Shown here: positions 28,061 through 38,031 of the stretch, one piece after another
How the letters are laid out: every line of letters begins with the position of its first letter
Numbering within the stretch: position 1 is the first letter of the stretch
NCBI RefSeq assembly: GCF_014858725.1
Contig: NZ_AQGV01000012.1
Span: forward strand, 930,001-994,000
Length of the DNA stretch: 64,000 nucleotides
Direction of reading: 5' to 3'
From: Pseudoalteromonas aurantia 208
Lineage (GTDB): Bacteria; Pseudomonadota; Gammaproteobacteria; Enterobacterales; Alteromonadaceae
Position numbers and translations under genes: made by a program
Notes under the pieces: generated by a model
Databases searched by the model: none
The model's input: only the letters and a program-made list of their open reading frames with translations
What the model was told of the DNA's origin: nothing

Positions 28061-31000
28061 TTAAGTTGCAGATGTTTTCTGTAGCGTATCCTTTTTACTA
28101 AACCATTTGTTCTTGAGTGCCTTAATATCTTCAAGAACAACATATTGACATGGAATAAGTATTAGGGTGATTACAGTCGCAAACAATACACCAAACGCTA
28201 AAGAGACAGCCATTGGAATAACGATTTGCGCTTGTAAACTGGTTTCGGTAATAATAGGCACAAGTCCAATAAATGTCGTTAATGAAGTTAAGAGAATTGC
28301 CCTGAAACGTTTGCAGCCAGCTTCTACAACCGCTTGCTTAATCGTTGCGCCTGCATCTCGAGCTTTATTCACAAAATCGACCATGACCAGAGAGTCATTT
28401 ACCACAACCCCTGCGACAGCTATAATTCCAAAGAACGACAAGCTACTCATGGTCATACCCATAACCATATGACCAAATACAGCCCCTACAACGCCAAATG
28501 GGATAACCGACATGATCAGGATTGGTTGAGAATAGGAGCGTAAAGGAATCGCAAGTAATGCAAAAATGATCATCATTGAAAGTGCAAAATCACGAATTTG
28601 CTCTGCAACACTGTCCATTTCTTCTTGAATTCTACCTGCTACATTACTTTGTACACCGGGGTAATTAAGCAGCAATGATGGCAGATACTCATCACGTACT
28701 TCTGTTGCAATTTCAAATGGCTGGGCTTGATTTGTATCTACAGAAGCCCACACGTTAATAGTACGTTTTGCGTTTTCTCGACGAATACGATTCACACCGT
28801 CGACGAGTTTTACATTTGCGACTTCAGCAAGGAGTACTTCTGCGCCTGCTGGTGTAACGATACGCACATCTTGAATGTCACTGATTGAATTGCGAGACTC
28901 TTTCGGATAACGGATCATCACTTTGATTTCTTCACCGTCACGTAAAATACGCTGAGCTTCTAATCCGTAGTAACTAAAGTTTACTTGGGAGGCTACGTCT
29001 GCAAGTGTTAAGCCCATGCTATAAGCCAAAGGCTTCAGCTCTAGTTGTACTTCATCGGTTGCACTTTGCATCGAATCATTGACATCTCCGACACCTGTAA
29101 TCGTATTGAGTTTTTCGGTGAGCTTTTCGGCAACTTCTTTCAATTGTTCTTTATCTTTTCCCTCAAGCCTAAAGCTAATGTCACCATCATCTCGGCCGCC
29201 ATTCATTATGCTGTCGCGAATATTCAGGTTCTTCACACCAGGCAGTGGGGGCATTTGTTCGCGCCACATGGCACTTAGCTCAAATGTGTCAATTGGACGC
29301 TTATCCGGTTCAACGAGAATAGCCATGATATTTGCATTGGTACGGCCTCTGAGACTTACAGATAAGTCACGGATCATACCTTGTCCATATTTTTCTTCAA
29401 TTTGCTTATCAACATCAAATAAAAGCGCTTCTATTTTTTGTGCTGTTTCAAGTGTGGCACTTTCAGATGAGGATAAATTCATTTCAATTGAAATTTCGGG
29501 GAAGTCATGAGGAATCTTTGGGTTCGCAACAAACTTAATGAAGCCTCCTGCAAACATGCCAGCGCTCACGATAAGAATTGTTAAAAAGCCGACAATTACT
29601 GTGTAGCGATAGTGAATGCAACGCTCGATAAAAGGGCGGTATAGGTTTTCAATAAAGTTCTTAAGGGCGCCATCTAAAAGTGCTCGAAGTCGATGAAAGG
29701 GGTTTTTAGGGTTGCTAGGCTTATCTTTCATCGCGGCTAAGTGTGCAGGCAAAATAAGCTTTGATTCAATTAAAGAGAAAATTAAGCAAAGTATAATTAC
29801 GCCACCAATGGCTTTAGAAAAAGCAGCAGCAGGGCCGGTCGCTAGCGTTTGTGGTAAAAATGCCGCAACAGTGGTTAGTACACCAAATGTCGCTGGGATC
29901 GCAACACGCTTCACGCCTCGAACAACGTTATCTAAACTATGGCCATGTTCCTCAATTTCGGAGTGAACGGATTCACCGACAACAATGGCATCATCTACCA
30001 CAATCCCGAGTACCAGTATAAATGCAAATAATGAAGCTAAATTTATTGTGACATCTAGCGCGCCCATTGGCATAAATAAAAAAGCACCTAGAAACGAAAC
30101 AGGTAGCCCCATCATAACCCAGAACGCAAGTCTAACGCGTAAAAATAGTGCCAGCATCAGCATGACCAGCAAACCACCCCAGATCATGTTTTCAACCATC
30201 ATATTTAAGCGGCCATCAAGATAGTAAGTTAAATCAATGAAAGGTTCTAGTTCAGCATCTGCGGGTAAGGTGGTATTACGTTCAGCTAGGTAGCTTTTTA
30301 TAACATTGGCAACTTTACTGATATCTTGATCTTTTGAAGCACTTACTTGGTAAATGAGAGAGCTTTTACCGTTGTACTTTGAATACTGTAACCCTTCTTC
30401 AAAGCCGTCATTGACGGTTGCCACATCACCCAGTTTAATTTGCGCACCATCGGCTAACGTGATCAATGGTAAATTTTCAAACTCCGAGCCTCGGTATGCT
30501 TGATTCTCAACCCGCATTGATATGTAGCCGTTGTCAGAGCGAATTTGACCAGCAGACATGTTAGCGGAGAAAGCTGAAACAGCGTTTGAAATATCTCTAA
30601 AGCTTAGTCCATATTCGCGTAGCTTATCAGGACTAACTTCAATGCCAATTTCGTAGTTGAGACCACCATTGAATTCAACAAGGTTAACACCTGGCAGGGC
30701 AAGCATCTCGTCGTGTAATGTGTTACCTAACTCTTTGAGCTCGGCCCGACTTAAACTGCCATTTAAAGCAAGCCACATGACTTCCTGTTCAAACTTGTCG
30801 TAACGAACAACAGGGCGCTCCATACCAACAGGAAAGCTAGATATGGAGTCAACTTGCATTTTTACTTCATCAAGTACTTCTTGAGGGTTGTACTTTTCTT
30901 CGACTTCGATCCATGTTTGTGACATACCACGGTTGGAATAGGTGATCAGCCGTTTGATACCTTCGAGTCCTTCCATTGACTCTTCAACTTTTATCGTGAT

Positions 31001-31204
31001 GCCTTCTTCGACTTCTTGAGGTGCAGCACCAGGATAAACAGCTTGCACACTTAACCAGTTATTTTCGAATTGAGGGAACATTTGCTTTCTAATTGAGAAA
31101 GCAGTGAGGATCCCGCCAACCAGAATAAAAATCATTAATAGGTTTGCTGCAACAGGGTTACGTGCAAACCATGCGATAATGCCTTTTTCGGATGGTAATG
31201 ACAT
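28061..31204 (-). CDS. RND efflux transporter permease
   Basis: A 1047-residue inner-membrane permease of the resistance-nodulation-division family, proton-driven export across the envelope. An N-terminal helix (about 12-32) leads to a porter domain, then transmembrane helices 2-6 (about 335-480), a second porter half and helices 8-12 (about 865-1030). The proton relay pair Asp-Asp is in GIVVDDAIVVGES in TM4, as in the hydrophobe (HAE) group rather than the metal group. The second half carries AGVVVNDSLVMVDF. The adaptor gene lies 3 nt upstream on the same strand. No TolC-like gene is present, so a shared outer-membrane channel is presumed. The substrate is unknown. Confidence 0.94.
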   Translation of the reverse strand: MSLPSEKGIIAWFARNPVAANLLMIFILVGGILTAFSIRKQMFPQFENNWLSVQAVYPGAAPQEVEEGITIKVEESMEGLEGIKRLITYSNRGMSQTWIEVEEKYNPQEVLDEVKMQVDSISSFPVGMERPVVRYDKFEQEVMWLALNGSLSRAELKELGNTLHDEMLALPGVNLVEFNGGLNYEIGIEVSPDKLREYGLSFRDISNAVSAFSANMSAGQIRSDNGYISMRVENQAYRGSEFENLPLITLADGAQIKLGDVATVNDGFEEGLQYSKYNGKSSLIYQVSASKDQDISKVANVIKSYLAERNTTLPADAELEPFIDLTYYLDGRLNMMVENMIWGGLLVMLMLALFLRVRLAFWVMMGLPVSFLGAFLFMPMGALDVTINLASLFAFILVLGIVVDDAIVVGESVHSEIEEHGHSLDNVVRGVKRVAIPATFGVLTTVAAFLPQTLATGPAAAFSKAIGGVIILCLIFSLIESKLILPAHLAAMKDKPSNPKNPFHRLRALLDGALKNFIENLYRPFIERCIHYRYTVIVGFLTILIVSAGMFAGGFIKFVANPKIPHDFPEISIEMNLSSSESATLETAQKIEALLFDVDKQIEEKYGQGMIRDLSVSLRGRTNANIMAILVEPDKRPIDTFELSAMWREQMPPLPGVKNLNIRDSIMNGGRDDGDISFRLEGKDKEQLKEVAEKLTEKLNTITGVGDVNDSMQSATDEVQLELKPLAYSMGLTLADVASQVNFSYYGLEAQRILRDGEEIKVMIRYPKESRNSISDIQDVRIVTPAGAEVLLAEVANVKLVDGVNRIRRENAKRTINVWASVDTNQAQPFEIATEVRDEYLPSLLLNYPGVQSNVAGRIQEEMDSVAEQIRDFALSMMIIFALLAIPLRSYSQPILIMSVIPFGVVGAVFGHMVMGMTMSSLSFFGIIAVAGVVVNDSLVMVDFVNKARDAGATIKQAVVEAGCKRFRAILLTSLTTFIGLVPIITETSLQAQIVIPMAVSLAFGVLFATVITLILIPCQYVVLEDIKALKNKWFSKKDTLQKTSAT

Positions 31205-31207
31205 AAG

Positions 31208-32383
31208 TTACTCCTCCTTAAGAGCCAATTGTGTTGTTGGCGCTTGATTAGCAGTATCTTCAATACGTAATTGCATGCCGTTAGCAGGGTACTCTAGTGC
31301 AGACGTGATGATTTTATTGCCATTAGAGAGACCTGCATTCGCAATAACCATTCCATTACTTTCTCTAATAATTTGAAGCGATTTGAAGCTGAGTGTTAAA
31401 TCATCGTTAAGTGTCGCAATTTGACCATTTTTGACCAAGTGGCGAGGAACAGATACCGCGGACTGGATAAGCTGCCCCTCAATTTTTGCATTAATATAGG
31501 TGCCAAAGCGAAGCTGTTTGTCGCCAGAGCTGTAAGGGACATCTACTTGCGCAACCAAATAAGTCATTCGGCTTCGCTCGTCTATGACGCCTTCATTACG
31601 GACAATCCTACCTTTCCAAATAACGTCTTTGCCCGCAAATTTCGCGGCGAGTGATACCTTTGAATCTAAGCCATTGTTGACTAAATATTGTAGCTCTTTA
31701 TCAGCAACCGGTAGTCTTACCTCAGCAACTGATGTTGCATTGAGTACACCAAACTGATTTCCCGGACTAACGACACTCCCTAAACTGATTTGTCGACTGT
31801 CCACAATGGCGTCATAGGGTGCCTTTATATAGGTCCGTTCTAAGTTGCGATTTGCACGCTTTTCGCTGGCTTGTGCAGCTCTGTACTGCGCTAGTTTGTC
31901 AGCCAATTGCGGCTTTCTGAGATATAATTCAGATGGAATGGTTTCACTGGCATTGTTTTTTATCCGTTGCCATTCCGTTTTTGCCACATGCGCCTGAGCT
32001 TGTTCAATTTCAAGGGCTGAATGCGCTTGGGCTAAATTAGCTTGTGCTTCAATGAGCGCCGCTTCATAATCATTGGGATCAATGCGCGCTAATACTTCAC
32101 CAGCTTTAACAAAACCTCCTCGCACAAATTTCTCTGAGATTTGAATTATTTGACCACTGACTTGGGCAACGAGTTCAGTACTATATTTCGGTTTTACAAT
32201 ACCGTATGAGTCAACAGTAAGTTGCATGGGGGCAACTGAGACTGATTCAATTTCAACAAGTGGGTGAATGATTTTTTCGGCTTTTTCTTCTGGTGGTTGT
32301 TTCATTGCAGAAAATGCTGCTGCAACGCCAATTCCTGTAATGAGTACCGCAATCGGTAATATAATTTGTTTTTTACTAGCCAC
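31208..32383 (-). CDS. RND efflux periplasmic adaptor (HlyD/MexA family)
   Basis: A 391-residue membrane-fusion protein that links the permease to the outer-membrane channel. A single N-terminal helix (about 8-26) anchors it. A lipoyl half (about 60-90) leads to a coiled-coil hairpin (about 90-175, with AEAQANLAQAHSALEIEQAQ at the start), the second lipoyl half (YIKAPYDAIVDS), a beta-barrel (about 210-300) and the membrane-proximal domain. It precedes the permease by 3 nt and the two share an AAGGAGGAG ribosome site region. There is no nearby TetR or LysR regulator. Confidence 0.93.
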   Translation of the reverse strand: MASKKQIILPIAVLITGIGVAAAFSAMKQPPEEKAEKIIHPLVEIESVSVAPMQLTVDSYGIVKPKYSTELVAQVSGQIIQISEKFVRGGFVKAGEVLARIDPNDYEAALIEAQANLAQAHSALEIEQAQAHVAKTEWQRIKNNASETIPSELYLRKPQLADKLAQYRAAQASEKRANRNLERTYIKAPYDAIVDSRQISLGSVVSPGNQFGVLNATSVAEVRLPVADKELQYLVNNGLDSKVSLAAKFAGKDVIWKGRIVRNEGVIDERSRMTYLVAQVDVPYSSGDKQLRFGTYINAKIEGQLIQSAVSVPRHLVKNGQIATLNDDLTLSFKSLQIIRESNGMVIANAGLSNGNKIITSALEYPANGMQLRIEDTANQAPTTQLALKEE

Positions 32384-32533
32384 GTTATAGTCCTTCCTAC
32401 TATTAAAACACGCAATATCAATGACGGCTGATATCTTTACCTATTATGATACGACAATAGATGTTTCTAGGTGTTTAAAGTCTAAGGTAAGTTGTAACAA
32501 AGCATTGCGATAACAGAAACATTTTTACATTTA

Positions 32534-32560
32534 CAGTATCAGTATCAGTATCAGTATCAG
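32534..32560. repeat. Short tandem repeat (CAGTAT)x4 plus CAG
   Basis: Four exact hexamers and a half copy lie in the 438-bp divergent gap between the RND adaptor (starts 32383) and the membrane hydrolase (32822). Copy number of such a run could vary by slippage and alter promoter spacing. The rest of the gap shows no gene. Confidence 0.9.
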
Positions 32561-32821
32561 GCGTATGGCTTCTTTGAGGGTGATACCTATTCAATGAATG
32601 CTTTTTGGTTGTGCAAGACTGATTGCATTACAAACTTGCGGCTTTGTAAATATGGTAAATGATTTCACTGGAAACCACGGCTAAATTTGCATGTAGGGTT
32701 AATTATTTTAACTGCAGCAGGAATTGGTGCTTAATGTACAGTTAAAGTGTTAAAATCACTCTATAACAGTAGCCTATACGATTGCTTTCTATCGTGTCGC
32801 TAAATTTAGTAAGGAACCCAC

Positions 32822-33514
32822 TTGGCAAATTTCTCTACTCATATAACAGCAAGTACAGTATCAAGCGCCATGCTAGGAACAACTTTATTGGCATCACACA
32901 TTGTGACGATGTCAGAGAGTTTTCTGCTTATATTGATAGGCGCTTTGTCTGGACTGTTGCCCGATCTTGATGCGGATGATTCAACATCGATTGGATGGCT
33001 ATTTTCTATTTTAGGCTGTGTGCTTGCTGGTGGTTTTGTTGCGACTTACCCATTATCATCATTACTGTCGGTTTGGCTTTGTGCAGGCGGTATTTACGGC
33101 CTAGTTTGGTTTTTAGTCAAACCAATATTTGAAAGTATAACGGTGCATCGGGGAAGTTTACATTCAATTTTAGCTGTACTTATGTTTACGCTACTTGGAT
33201 GTGTTTGTGCACTTCAGTTGGGGACCACGTTGAGTTTTTCGCTATTGGTAGCACTCTTTGTTTTTTTTGGTTCTTTAGTACACTTGCTTTTAGATGAATG
33301 TTACAGCGTCGATTTAGCTAACAATCGCATTAAGTCTTCATTTGGCAGTGCAATGAAGATTATTGATATTCGTTACCCCTTTATTGCGTTGTCGCAGTTG
33401 GGTCTGGTAGGGGCTGGCTATTACTACCTTTATCAGCACTATACACAGATACCCACAGTGGTCGTAAATTGGTATGAGAAATTAATGCAGTTAACCATCG
33501 TACCCAGTTTCTAG
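32822..33514 (+). CDS. YdjM/COG1988-type membrane-bound metal-dependent hydrolase
   Basis: A 230-residue inner-membrane protein. Family signature elements are FSTHITAS near 4-11, GALSGLLPDLDADDS near 40-54 (Asp cluster), HRGSLHS near 112-118 and LVHLLLDECYSVD near 155-167. The His and Asp residues are thought to bind metal. Five or so hydrophobic segments span the protein. Proteins of this group are annotated as LexA-controlled inner-membrane hydrolases of unknown substrate. I see no clear LexA box (CTG-N10-CAG) at the start. It starts at TTG 32822 with AAGGA nearby. The next gene is RNase HI in the same direction. Confidence 0.82.
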   Translation: MANFSTHITASTVSSAMLGTTLLASHIVTMSESFLLILIGALSGLLPDLDADDSTSIGWLFSILGCVLAGGFVATYPLSSLLSVWLCAGGIYGLVWFLVKPIFESITVHRGSLHSILAVLMFTLLGCVCALQLGTTLSFSLLVALFVFFGSLVHLLLDECYSVDLANNRIKSSFGSAMKIIDIRYPFIALSQLGLVGAGYYYLYQHYTQIPTVVVNWYEKLMQLTIVPSF

Positions 33515-33604
33515 GGTTATGATGACTCTTCATACATACCATCAAATGATCGCGAGATAAGCGCAAATTGGCGGTATATATATTGATTAATATAAGGAGT
33601 GACC

Positions 33605-34366
33605 TTGGCTAAAAAATTTTATGTCGTTTGGCAAGGGCGAGAGCCTGGAATTTATACTAATTGGGCGCAATGCAAAGCCCAAGTGGATGGCTTTTCAGGT
33701 GCTAAGTACAAGTCTTTTTCAAGCCTAGAAGAAGCTGAGTTAGCCTTTGGAGGCAGATCATTCCCACAGCGTGAGATTAATGATATTTCATCCAAAATTA
33801 CAAAAAAGAAGCCTAGTGCTTTGTCACAAGCGCACATTGATCAAATGGCCTATGATATAAAAATTTATACCGACGGGGGTTGTGAACCAAATCCTGGGGA
33901 AGCGGGAACAGGGCTAGCTGTTTATGAAAATGATGTACTTAGTGAACTATGGTACGGGCTTTATCAGTCAATCGGAACGAATAATACTGCTGAATTACGC
34001 GGGTTAAATCAGGCTTTGTTGATAGCACAAGATAAGTTATCAACAGGAAAATCTGTGGTTATTTATTGTGATTCAAAATATTCAATTGATTGTATTACCA
34101 AGTGGGCAAGTAATTGGGAGAAAAAGGGTTGGACGAAGGCTTCTGGAGAAATAAAAAACTTAGATATTATTCAACCTGCGTATGCACTTTATCAGACACT
34201 TTTATCGAAGATCGCGATATATCATGTGAATGGACATGTAGGTATTGAAGGCAATGAACTTGCTGACAGAATGTCTATTCTGGCGATAGACTCAAAAGAT
34301 GAAGGCTTATGCCGATATAATAAAAATGTTGATATACCAACTATATTGGCTATGCGCACAGGATAA
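33605..34366 (+). CDS. Ribonuclease HI with N-terminal RNA/DNA-hybrid-binding (viroplasmin) domain
   Basis: A 253-residue RNase H1 that cuts the RNA strand of RNA-DNA hybrids. The N-terminal hybrid-binding domain (about 1-45) shows KFYVVWQGREPGIYTNWAQC and GAKYKSF, as in eukaryotic RNase H1. The catalytic domain (about 85-230) has the D-E-D-D set: IYTDGGCEPNPG, TAELRGLNQAL, IYCDSKYSID and GNELADRMS, plus HVGIEGN. The start is taken as TTG 33605: AAGGAG (33594-33599) ends 5 nt before it, while a GTG at 33599 overlaps that site. The usual short RnhA of gammaproteobacteria lacks the N-terminal domain. Confidence 0.9.
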   Translation: MAKKFYVVWQGREPGIYTNWAQCKAQVDGFSGAKYKSFSSLEEAELAFGGRSFPQREINDISSKITKKKPSALSQAHIDQMAYDIKIYTDGGCEPNPGEAGTGLAVYENDVLSELWYGLYQSIGTNNTAELRGLNQALLIAQDKLSTGKSVVIYCDSKYSIDCITKWASNWEKKGWTKASGEIKNLDIIQPAYALYQTLLSKIAIYHVNGHVGIEGNELADRMSILAIDSKDEGLCRYNKNVDIPTILAMRTG

Positions 34367-34750
34367 ATATTTCTAAGGCGCCTGAATTTCAATATCGCTA
34401 TTTTCAATAGCTCGGTACAATGTGAACGGTTGCATGTCGACTATTTCCAGCCGTTAATAACGAAGGGTATTTACTTTTTTGCAATATAATGGAACTGATT
34501 TTAAGTCATGATTATACCGTCACTTTGATATATCTATTGTCACAATGAACGTGCACCTGCCAAACGAAGCGGTTAATGGCCCAAAAGTGATTTTTATGAC
34601 GTGAACGCCGGAGCAATGAGTCAACTTTCTTGTGTGTTGTTTTTGCAAGTATTGATTGCTTTGCTTGTGTTTTAGATGCATGAATAAACCCATTTCATTG
34701 TTTAATATAGGAAAATATGTACTGAGTTGTATGGGGGATTAATGCAAAAT
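34367..34750. other. Intergenic stretch, no feature recognised
   Basis: Nothing supported: no long frame on either strand with a ribosome site, no tRNA-like fold and no clear repeat. Confidence 0.6.
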
Positions 34751-34778
34751 AAGTTGCTCTATTATTCTAGAGCAACTT
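34751..34778 (-). terminator. Hairpin downstream of the TonB receptor gene
   Basis: AAGTTGCTCT and AGAGCAACTT form a 10-bp perfect stem with an 8-nt loop. It lies 40 nt past the receptor stop. A short ATTTT follows on the minus strand, so it is a plausible but weak terminator. Confidence 0.55.
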
Positions 34779-34817
34779 ATGGTTTGTTTTATATAACAGG
34801 GAGTTTTTTAAATTCTA

Positions 34818-37628
34818 TTAGAAGTCTAGATTTACGCCGATATAGCCAGAGCGACCTAGTATAGCCCAACCATTATAGGCTCCACGTGAAGTAGTCCAAT
34901 GGTCGCCGCCATTGTTATCTGTAATATTGTTGATACCTACATAAACAGATGCCATGTCAGTTAGTTGATAATCTGCGCGGATATTGTGAATACGAGAGTG
35001 TGACGGAGTATCACTATCACGATAGTTTTCACTGGCATCATCATCAAATCGACCTGACGTTTTAAATTTGAATGTCCAACTTAGGGTTAAATCATCCAGT
35101 GTATATTTCGTAACGAGATTAGATGCCCATTTAGGTCGGCCTAATTGACCGGCTTCGTTATTCGTTTCAGCCGTACCTTCTGCTAAATCTTGAGTCGTAG
35201 TTGAGTCTTCATATAATCTGGTTGCTTTGAAATCAAATGACAATGCATCCCAGCTATAATATAACTCGAAATCAGTTCCTCTCACGCGGCCTTGGTCGAA
35301 GTTTAAGCTCAGTGGGCGAACATAATCTACATCGCCATTGTCTTTTCGAGTTACTAGGTTACAGAACATATTATCAATGGAGTTTGCTGCTAAATCTACG
35401 CAGTTTTCCATAACGTCTTCACCGTCAAACTCAGATATTTTATCTTTTAGCTTAATGTCAAAAAAGTCAACCGAGAGTGTCAAACCTTCAAGTATTGAAG
35501 TTGGTGTATATACAAAACCAACCGTCAGTGTATTGGCTTTTTCTTGTTGCAGGTCAGCGTTACCTGAGTTTCTGACTTCTCCGCGAGTTGTTTTAATATT
35601 TGAGTTCCAACCTGCAGGAATACCGTATAGTGCACAGTTTGCTTTACGACGTCCATCAGCAGGGCCGCCATCTATATTTGATTCATCACAAGGGTCGTTA
35701 ATTGTTGAGTAACCGACACTTTCACCCGCGTATAGCTCATATAGCTGTGGTGCACGAACGGCCTGTGAGAAAATAGAGCGTAATCTGACTTCTTCATTAA
35801 TCGACCAGTTCACAGCGAACTTAGTACTTTCAAAACGATTTTCATTGGTAGAATAATCGGCAACACGATACGCAGCTTCTATTTCAAGCAGTTCGGCGAA
35901 TGGCATGTCACTAATGACAGGTACTAATAGTTCAACATACGCTTCTTTAATATTACGGCTTACATCTAATGGTAGCTTTTTAGACGTTAAGTTACCCGAC
36001 GCCCATAGCTCTGAAGGGTCAAAGTGAATACCCTCGTATCGAACTTCTAAGCCGCTACTCATTTGCATTACACCTGCTGGTAGCTCGTATAAGTCGCCAG
36101 ATAAGTTTGCTGTAAAGGCGTGGTTTACTGAGTCAGTTGTAGCAACAAATGCGTCGATTACATAATCTGTCAATGCTTGAGACTGACGTCCAAAAGGTGA
36201 GAAACTCGGGCAATTCCCAGCTTCAACACATGGACCGATAACTTGTAATTGACTATCTAGGCGGTCAACTCTCAACTGAGTTTTGTTTTCTAAATCATTC
36301 ATCGATTTACCGGATGAAAAATTCACATCCCAAAACCATTCGTCATTATATACGCCAGAGAACGTCAAAGATGAACTGAAAAATTCGCGAACGTTTTTGT
36401 GCTTACGACCTCCAACTTCATGAAATGTGTGGTGAAAGCCAATCCAATCGGTATCTTGAAAGTTGTCTGTAATGGAGGCGGGAGTGTCAAATAGTTCTTT
36501 AACATCAGACACTTGCATCCATGCGCGTTTGAATGGTGGGTCGATGACATTATTAGACTCTGTTCTAGCAAGTGTTACATCAAATGACATATCAAAATCA
36601 TCAAACTGATAATTTACAGAAGAGAATAGGTTAATACGCTCAAATGGGTCTTCAATATTACCCCATCGAGTGCCCTCGTATCCATTACCGGCATCGACTA
36701 GCCAGCCGTCATACATGTCTTTGTATCGAGCACGAAGTGCCACATCTTGGGTCGATTCATCAAAATCGTACCAATCATAGCCACCATCATCATCGTTGTA
36801 TACTGAAAAGATAGTTTCAGGTACACCCCACGGGATTGGTGAGACATTTTTAACCCAAATTTTACTTGGCTGCCCATCAGCTTTATTTGGGTTTGTTACT
36901 GAACGTTGATAGTTATACGCTTTTTCACGATCGTTTTGTGTTAAGGCGGATTCTGATAAGTAATCGACGGCAACGGTAAAATTACCATTGTCATCATCGA
37001 AGTTAAAACCATGAGTAAATGATAAGCTGCGTGTGCTATGACCGCCTTCTTGCGTACCAGAAAGGTGTGCGTTTGCTTTAGTACCTTCAAAGTCTTTTCG
37101 CAGAATAAAGTTAACAACACCTGCAATTGCATCTGAACCATAAATTGCTGATGCACCACCCGTCATAACTTCTACACGTTCAATTAGAGAGGCCGGGATA
37201 GTACCAACATCAGCGAAAAGACCTTGGTTATCAGTAGATACAGAAGGGGGACGTTTACCATTTACCAATACTAGAGTGCGCTCTTCACCCATATTGCGAA
37301 GATCTAATATATTTAGACCTGAATTACCAAACGAATAGTTCCCTGAAGCGGAATCAAAACCATCGGAAAATTGTGGCATGCCTGTAAGAATATCATTTAC
37401 ATTCTGAGCACCAGTTAGTTTGATGTCTTCTGCTGAGATGACAACGGTAGGAGAAGGCGCTTCGAAGTTGATTCGTTTTATACGAGAGCCTGTTACCATA
37501 ATTCGTTCTGGTGTATCGACGTCAACTGAATCATTTGCCTGTGCAGTAGCCCCAAGACTTGCAGCTGAAACAGCAAGCGCAAGTAAACTTTTATTTAGCT
37601 TTGTATTAGCTACCCATTGATTATTCAT
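34818..37628 (-). CDS. TonB-dependent outer-membrane receptor
   Basis: A 936-residue energised outer-membrane transporter. A signal peptide (about 1-32, ending TAQA) is followed by a TonB-box-like stretch (ERIMVTGSRIKR), then a plug domain with TVVISAEDIKLTGAQNVNDIL, RNMGEERTLVLVNGKR and IERVEVMTGGASAIYGSDAIAGVVN. A C-terminal beta-barrel ends in Phe (GYIGVNLDF), as the assembly machinery requires. The plug style belongs to the large receptor group of Alteromonadales that takes up peptides, sugars or chelates. No linked enzyme tells the substrate. Two matching palindromic sites upstream suggest specific repression or activation. Confidence 0.95.
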   Translation of the reverse strand: MNNQWVANTKLNKSLLALAVSAASLGATAQANDSVDVDTPERIMVTGSRIKRINFEAPSPTVVISAEDIKLTGAQNVNDILTGMPQFSDGFDSASGNYSFGNSGLNILDLRNMGEERTLVLVNGKRPPSVSTDNQGLFADVGTIPASLIERVEVMTGGASAIYGSDAIAGVVNFILRKDFEGTKANAHLSGTQEGGHSTRSLSFTHGFNFDDDNGNFTVAVDYLSESALTQNDREKAYNYQRSVTNPNKADGQPSKIWVKNVSPIPWGVPETIFSVYNDDDGGYDWYDFDESTQDVALRARYKDMYDGWLVDAGNGYEGTRWGNIEDPFERINLFSSVNYQFDDFDMSFDVTLARTESNNVIDPPFKRAWMQVSDVKELFDTPASITDNFQDTDWIGFHHTFHEVGGRKHKNVREFFSSSLTFSGVYNDEWFWDVNFSSGKSMNDLENKTQLRVDRLDSQLQVIGPCVEAGNCPSFSPFGRQSQALTDYVIDAFVATTDSVNHAFTANLSGDLYELPAGVMQMSSGLEVRYEGIHFDPSELWASGNLTSKKLPLDVSRNIKEAYVELLVPVISDMPFAELLEIEAAYRVADYSTNENRFESTKFAVNWSINEEVRLRSIFSQAVRAPQLYELYAGESVGYSTINDPCDESNIDGGPADGRRKANCALYGIPAGWNSNIKTTRGEVRNSGNADLQQEKANTLTVGFVYTPTSILEGLTLSVDFFDIKLKDKISEFDGEDVMENCVDLAANSIDNMFCNLVTRKDNGDVDYVRPLSLNFDQGRVRGTDFELYYSWDALSFDFKATRLYEDSTTTQDLAEGTAETNNEAGQLGRPKWASNLVTKYTLDDLTLSWTFKFKTSGRFDDDASENYRDSDTPSHSRIHNIRADYQLTDMASVYVGINNITDNNGGDHWTTSRGAYNGWAILGRSGYIGVNLDF

Positions 37629-37743
37629 TGTGTATACCCCTTAGTATCACTAATTATTGTTATATTTTTCATACGCTTTCTATGCATGCAAATAAGAGTT
37701 ACTGTTTTGCTTTTAGAAAGAATAACTATCAACATTTGGTTGC

Positions 37744-37767
37744 TGATATATTGTATACAATATATCA
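37744..37767. promoter_or_regulatory. Perfect 24-bp palindrome upstream of the TonB receptor
   Basis: TGATATATTGTA followed directly by its reverse complement, 116 nt before the receptor ATG. The core TTGTATACAA resembles sites bound by GntR-family (FadR or VanR type) regulators. A one-mismatch copy of the central 14 bp lies at 38018-38031. A perfect 24-bp palindrome is far longer than chance gives in a 900-bp gap. The regulator is not identified. Confidence 0.7.
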
Positions 37768-38017
37768 AGCGTGGATAATTACAAGTCCTTTTATTGGGTA
37801 ATTTTGTATAAAAAGGAATTGTTGAAGGGTTTTGGAAAAGTGTCATTACGTTTAATTGAGGTTTTTTTGGATTTATTTCTCATTTAATTCCGCTTTTTTT
37901 TATTTTTTATCTGTTTTTTCGTTTTTTGTTGGTTTGTTTTTCCACTCTGGCTGGTTTTTATTTCATCAGTTTATTTTTGTTTTAGGAAAGAATGTTTCTG
38001 TAAAGATATCTACTGTA

Positions 38018-38031
38018 TATTGCATACAATA
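38018..38031. promoter_or_regulatory. Second copy of the palindromic core upstream of the TonB receptor
   Basis: TATTGCATACAATA differs from the central 14 bp of the site at 37744 (TATTGTATACAATA) by one base, 251 bp further upstream. The rest of 37629-38535 (907 bp) is very AT-rich and has no supported gene. Confidence 0.55.

Noticed and set aside
32822..33514. YdjM-type hydrolase as a LexA (SOS) target
   Set aside because: No CTG-N10-CAG box with the expected T/A-rich middle was found in the region before the start.
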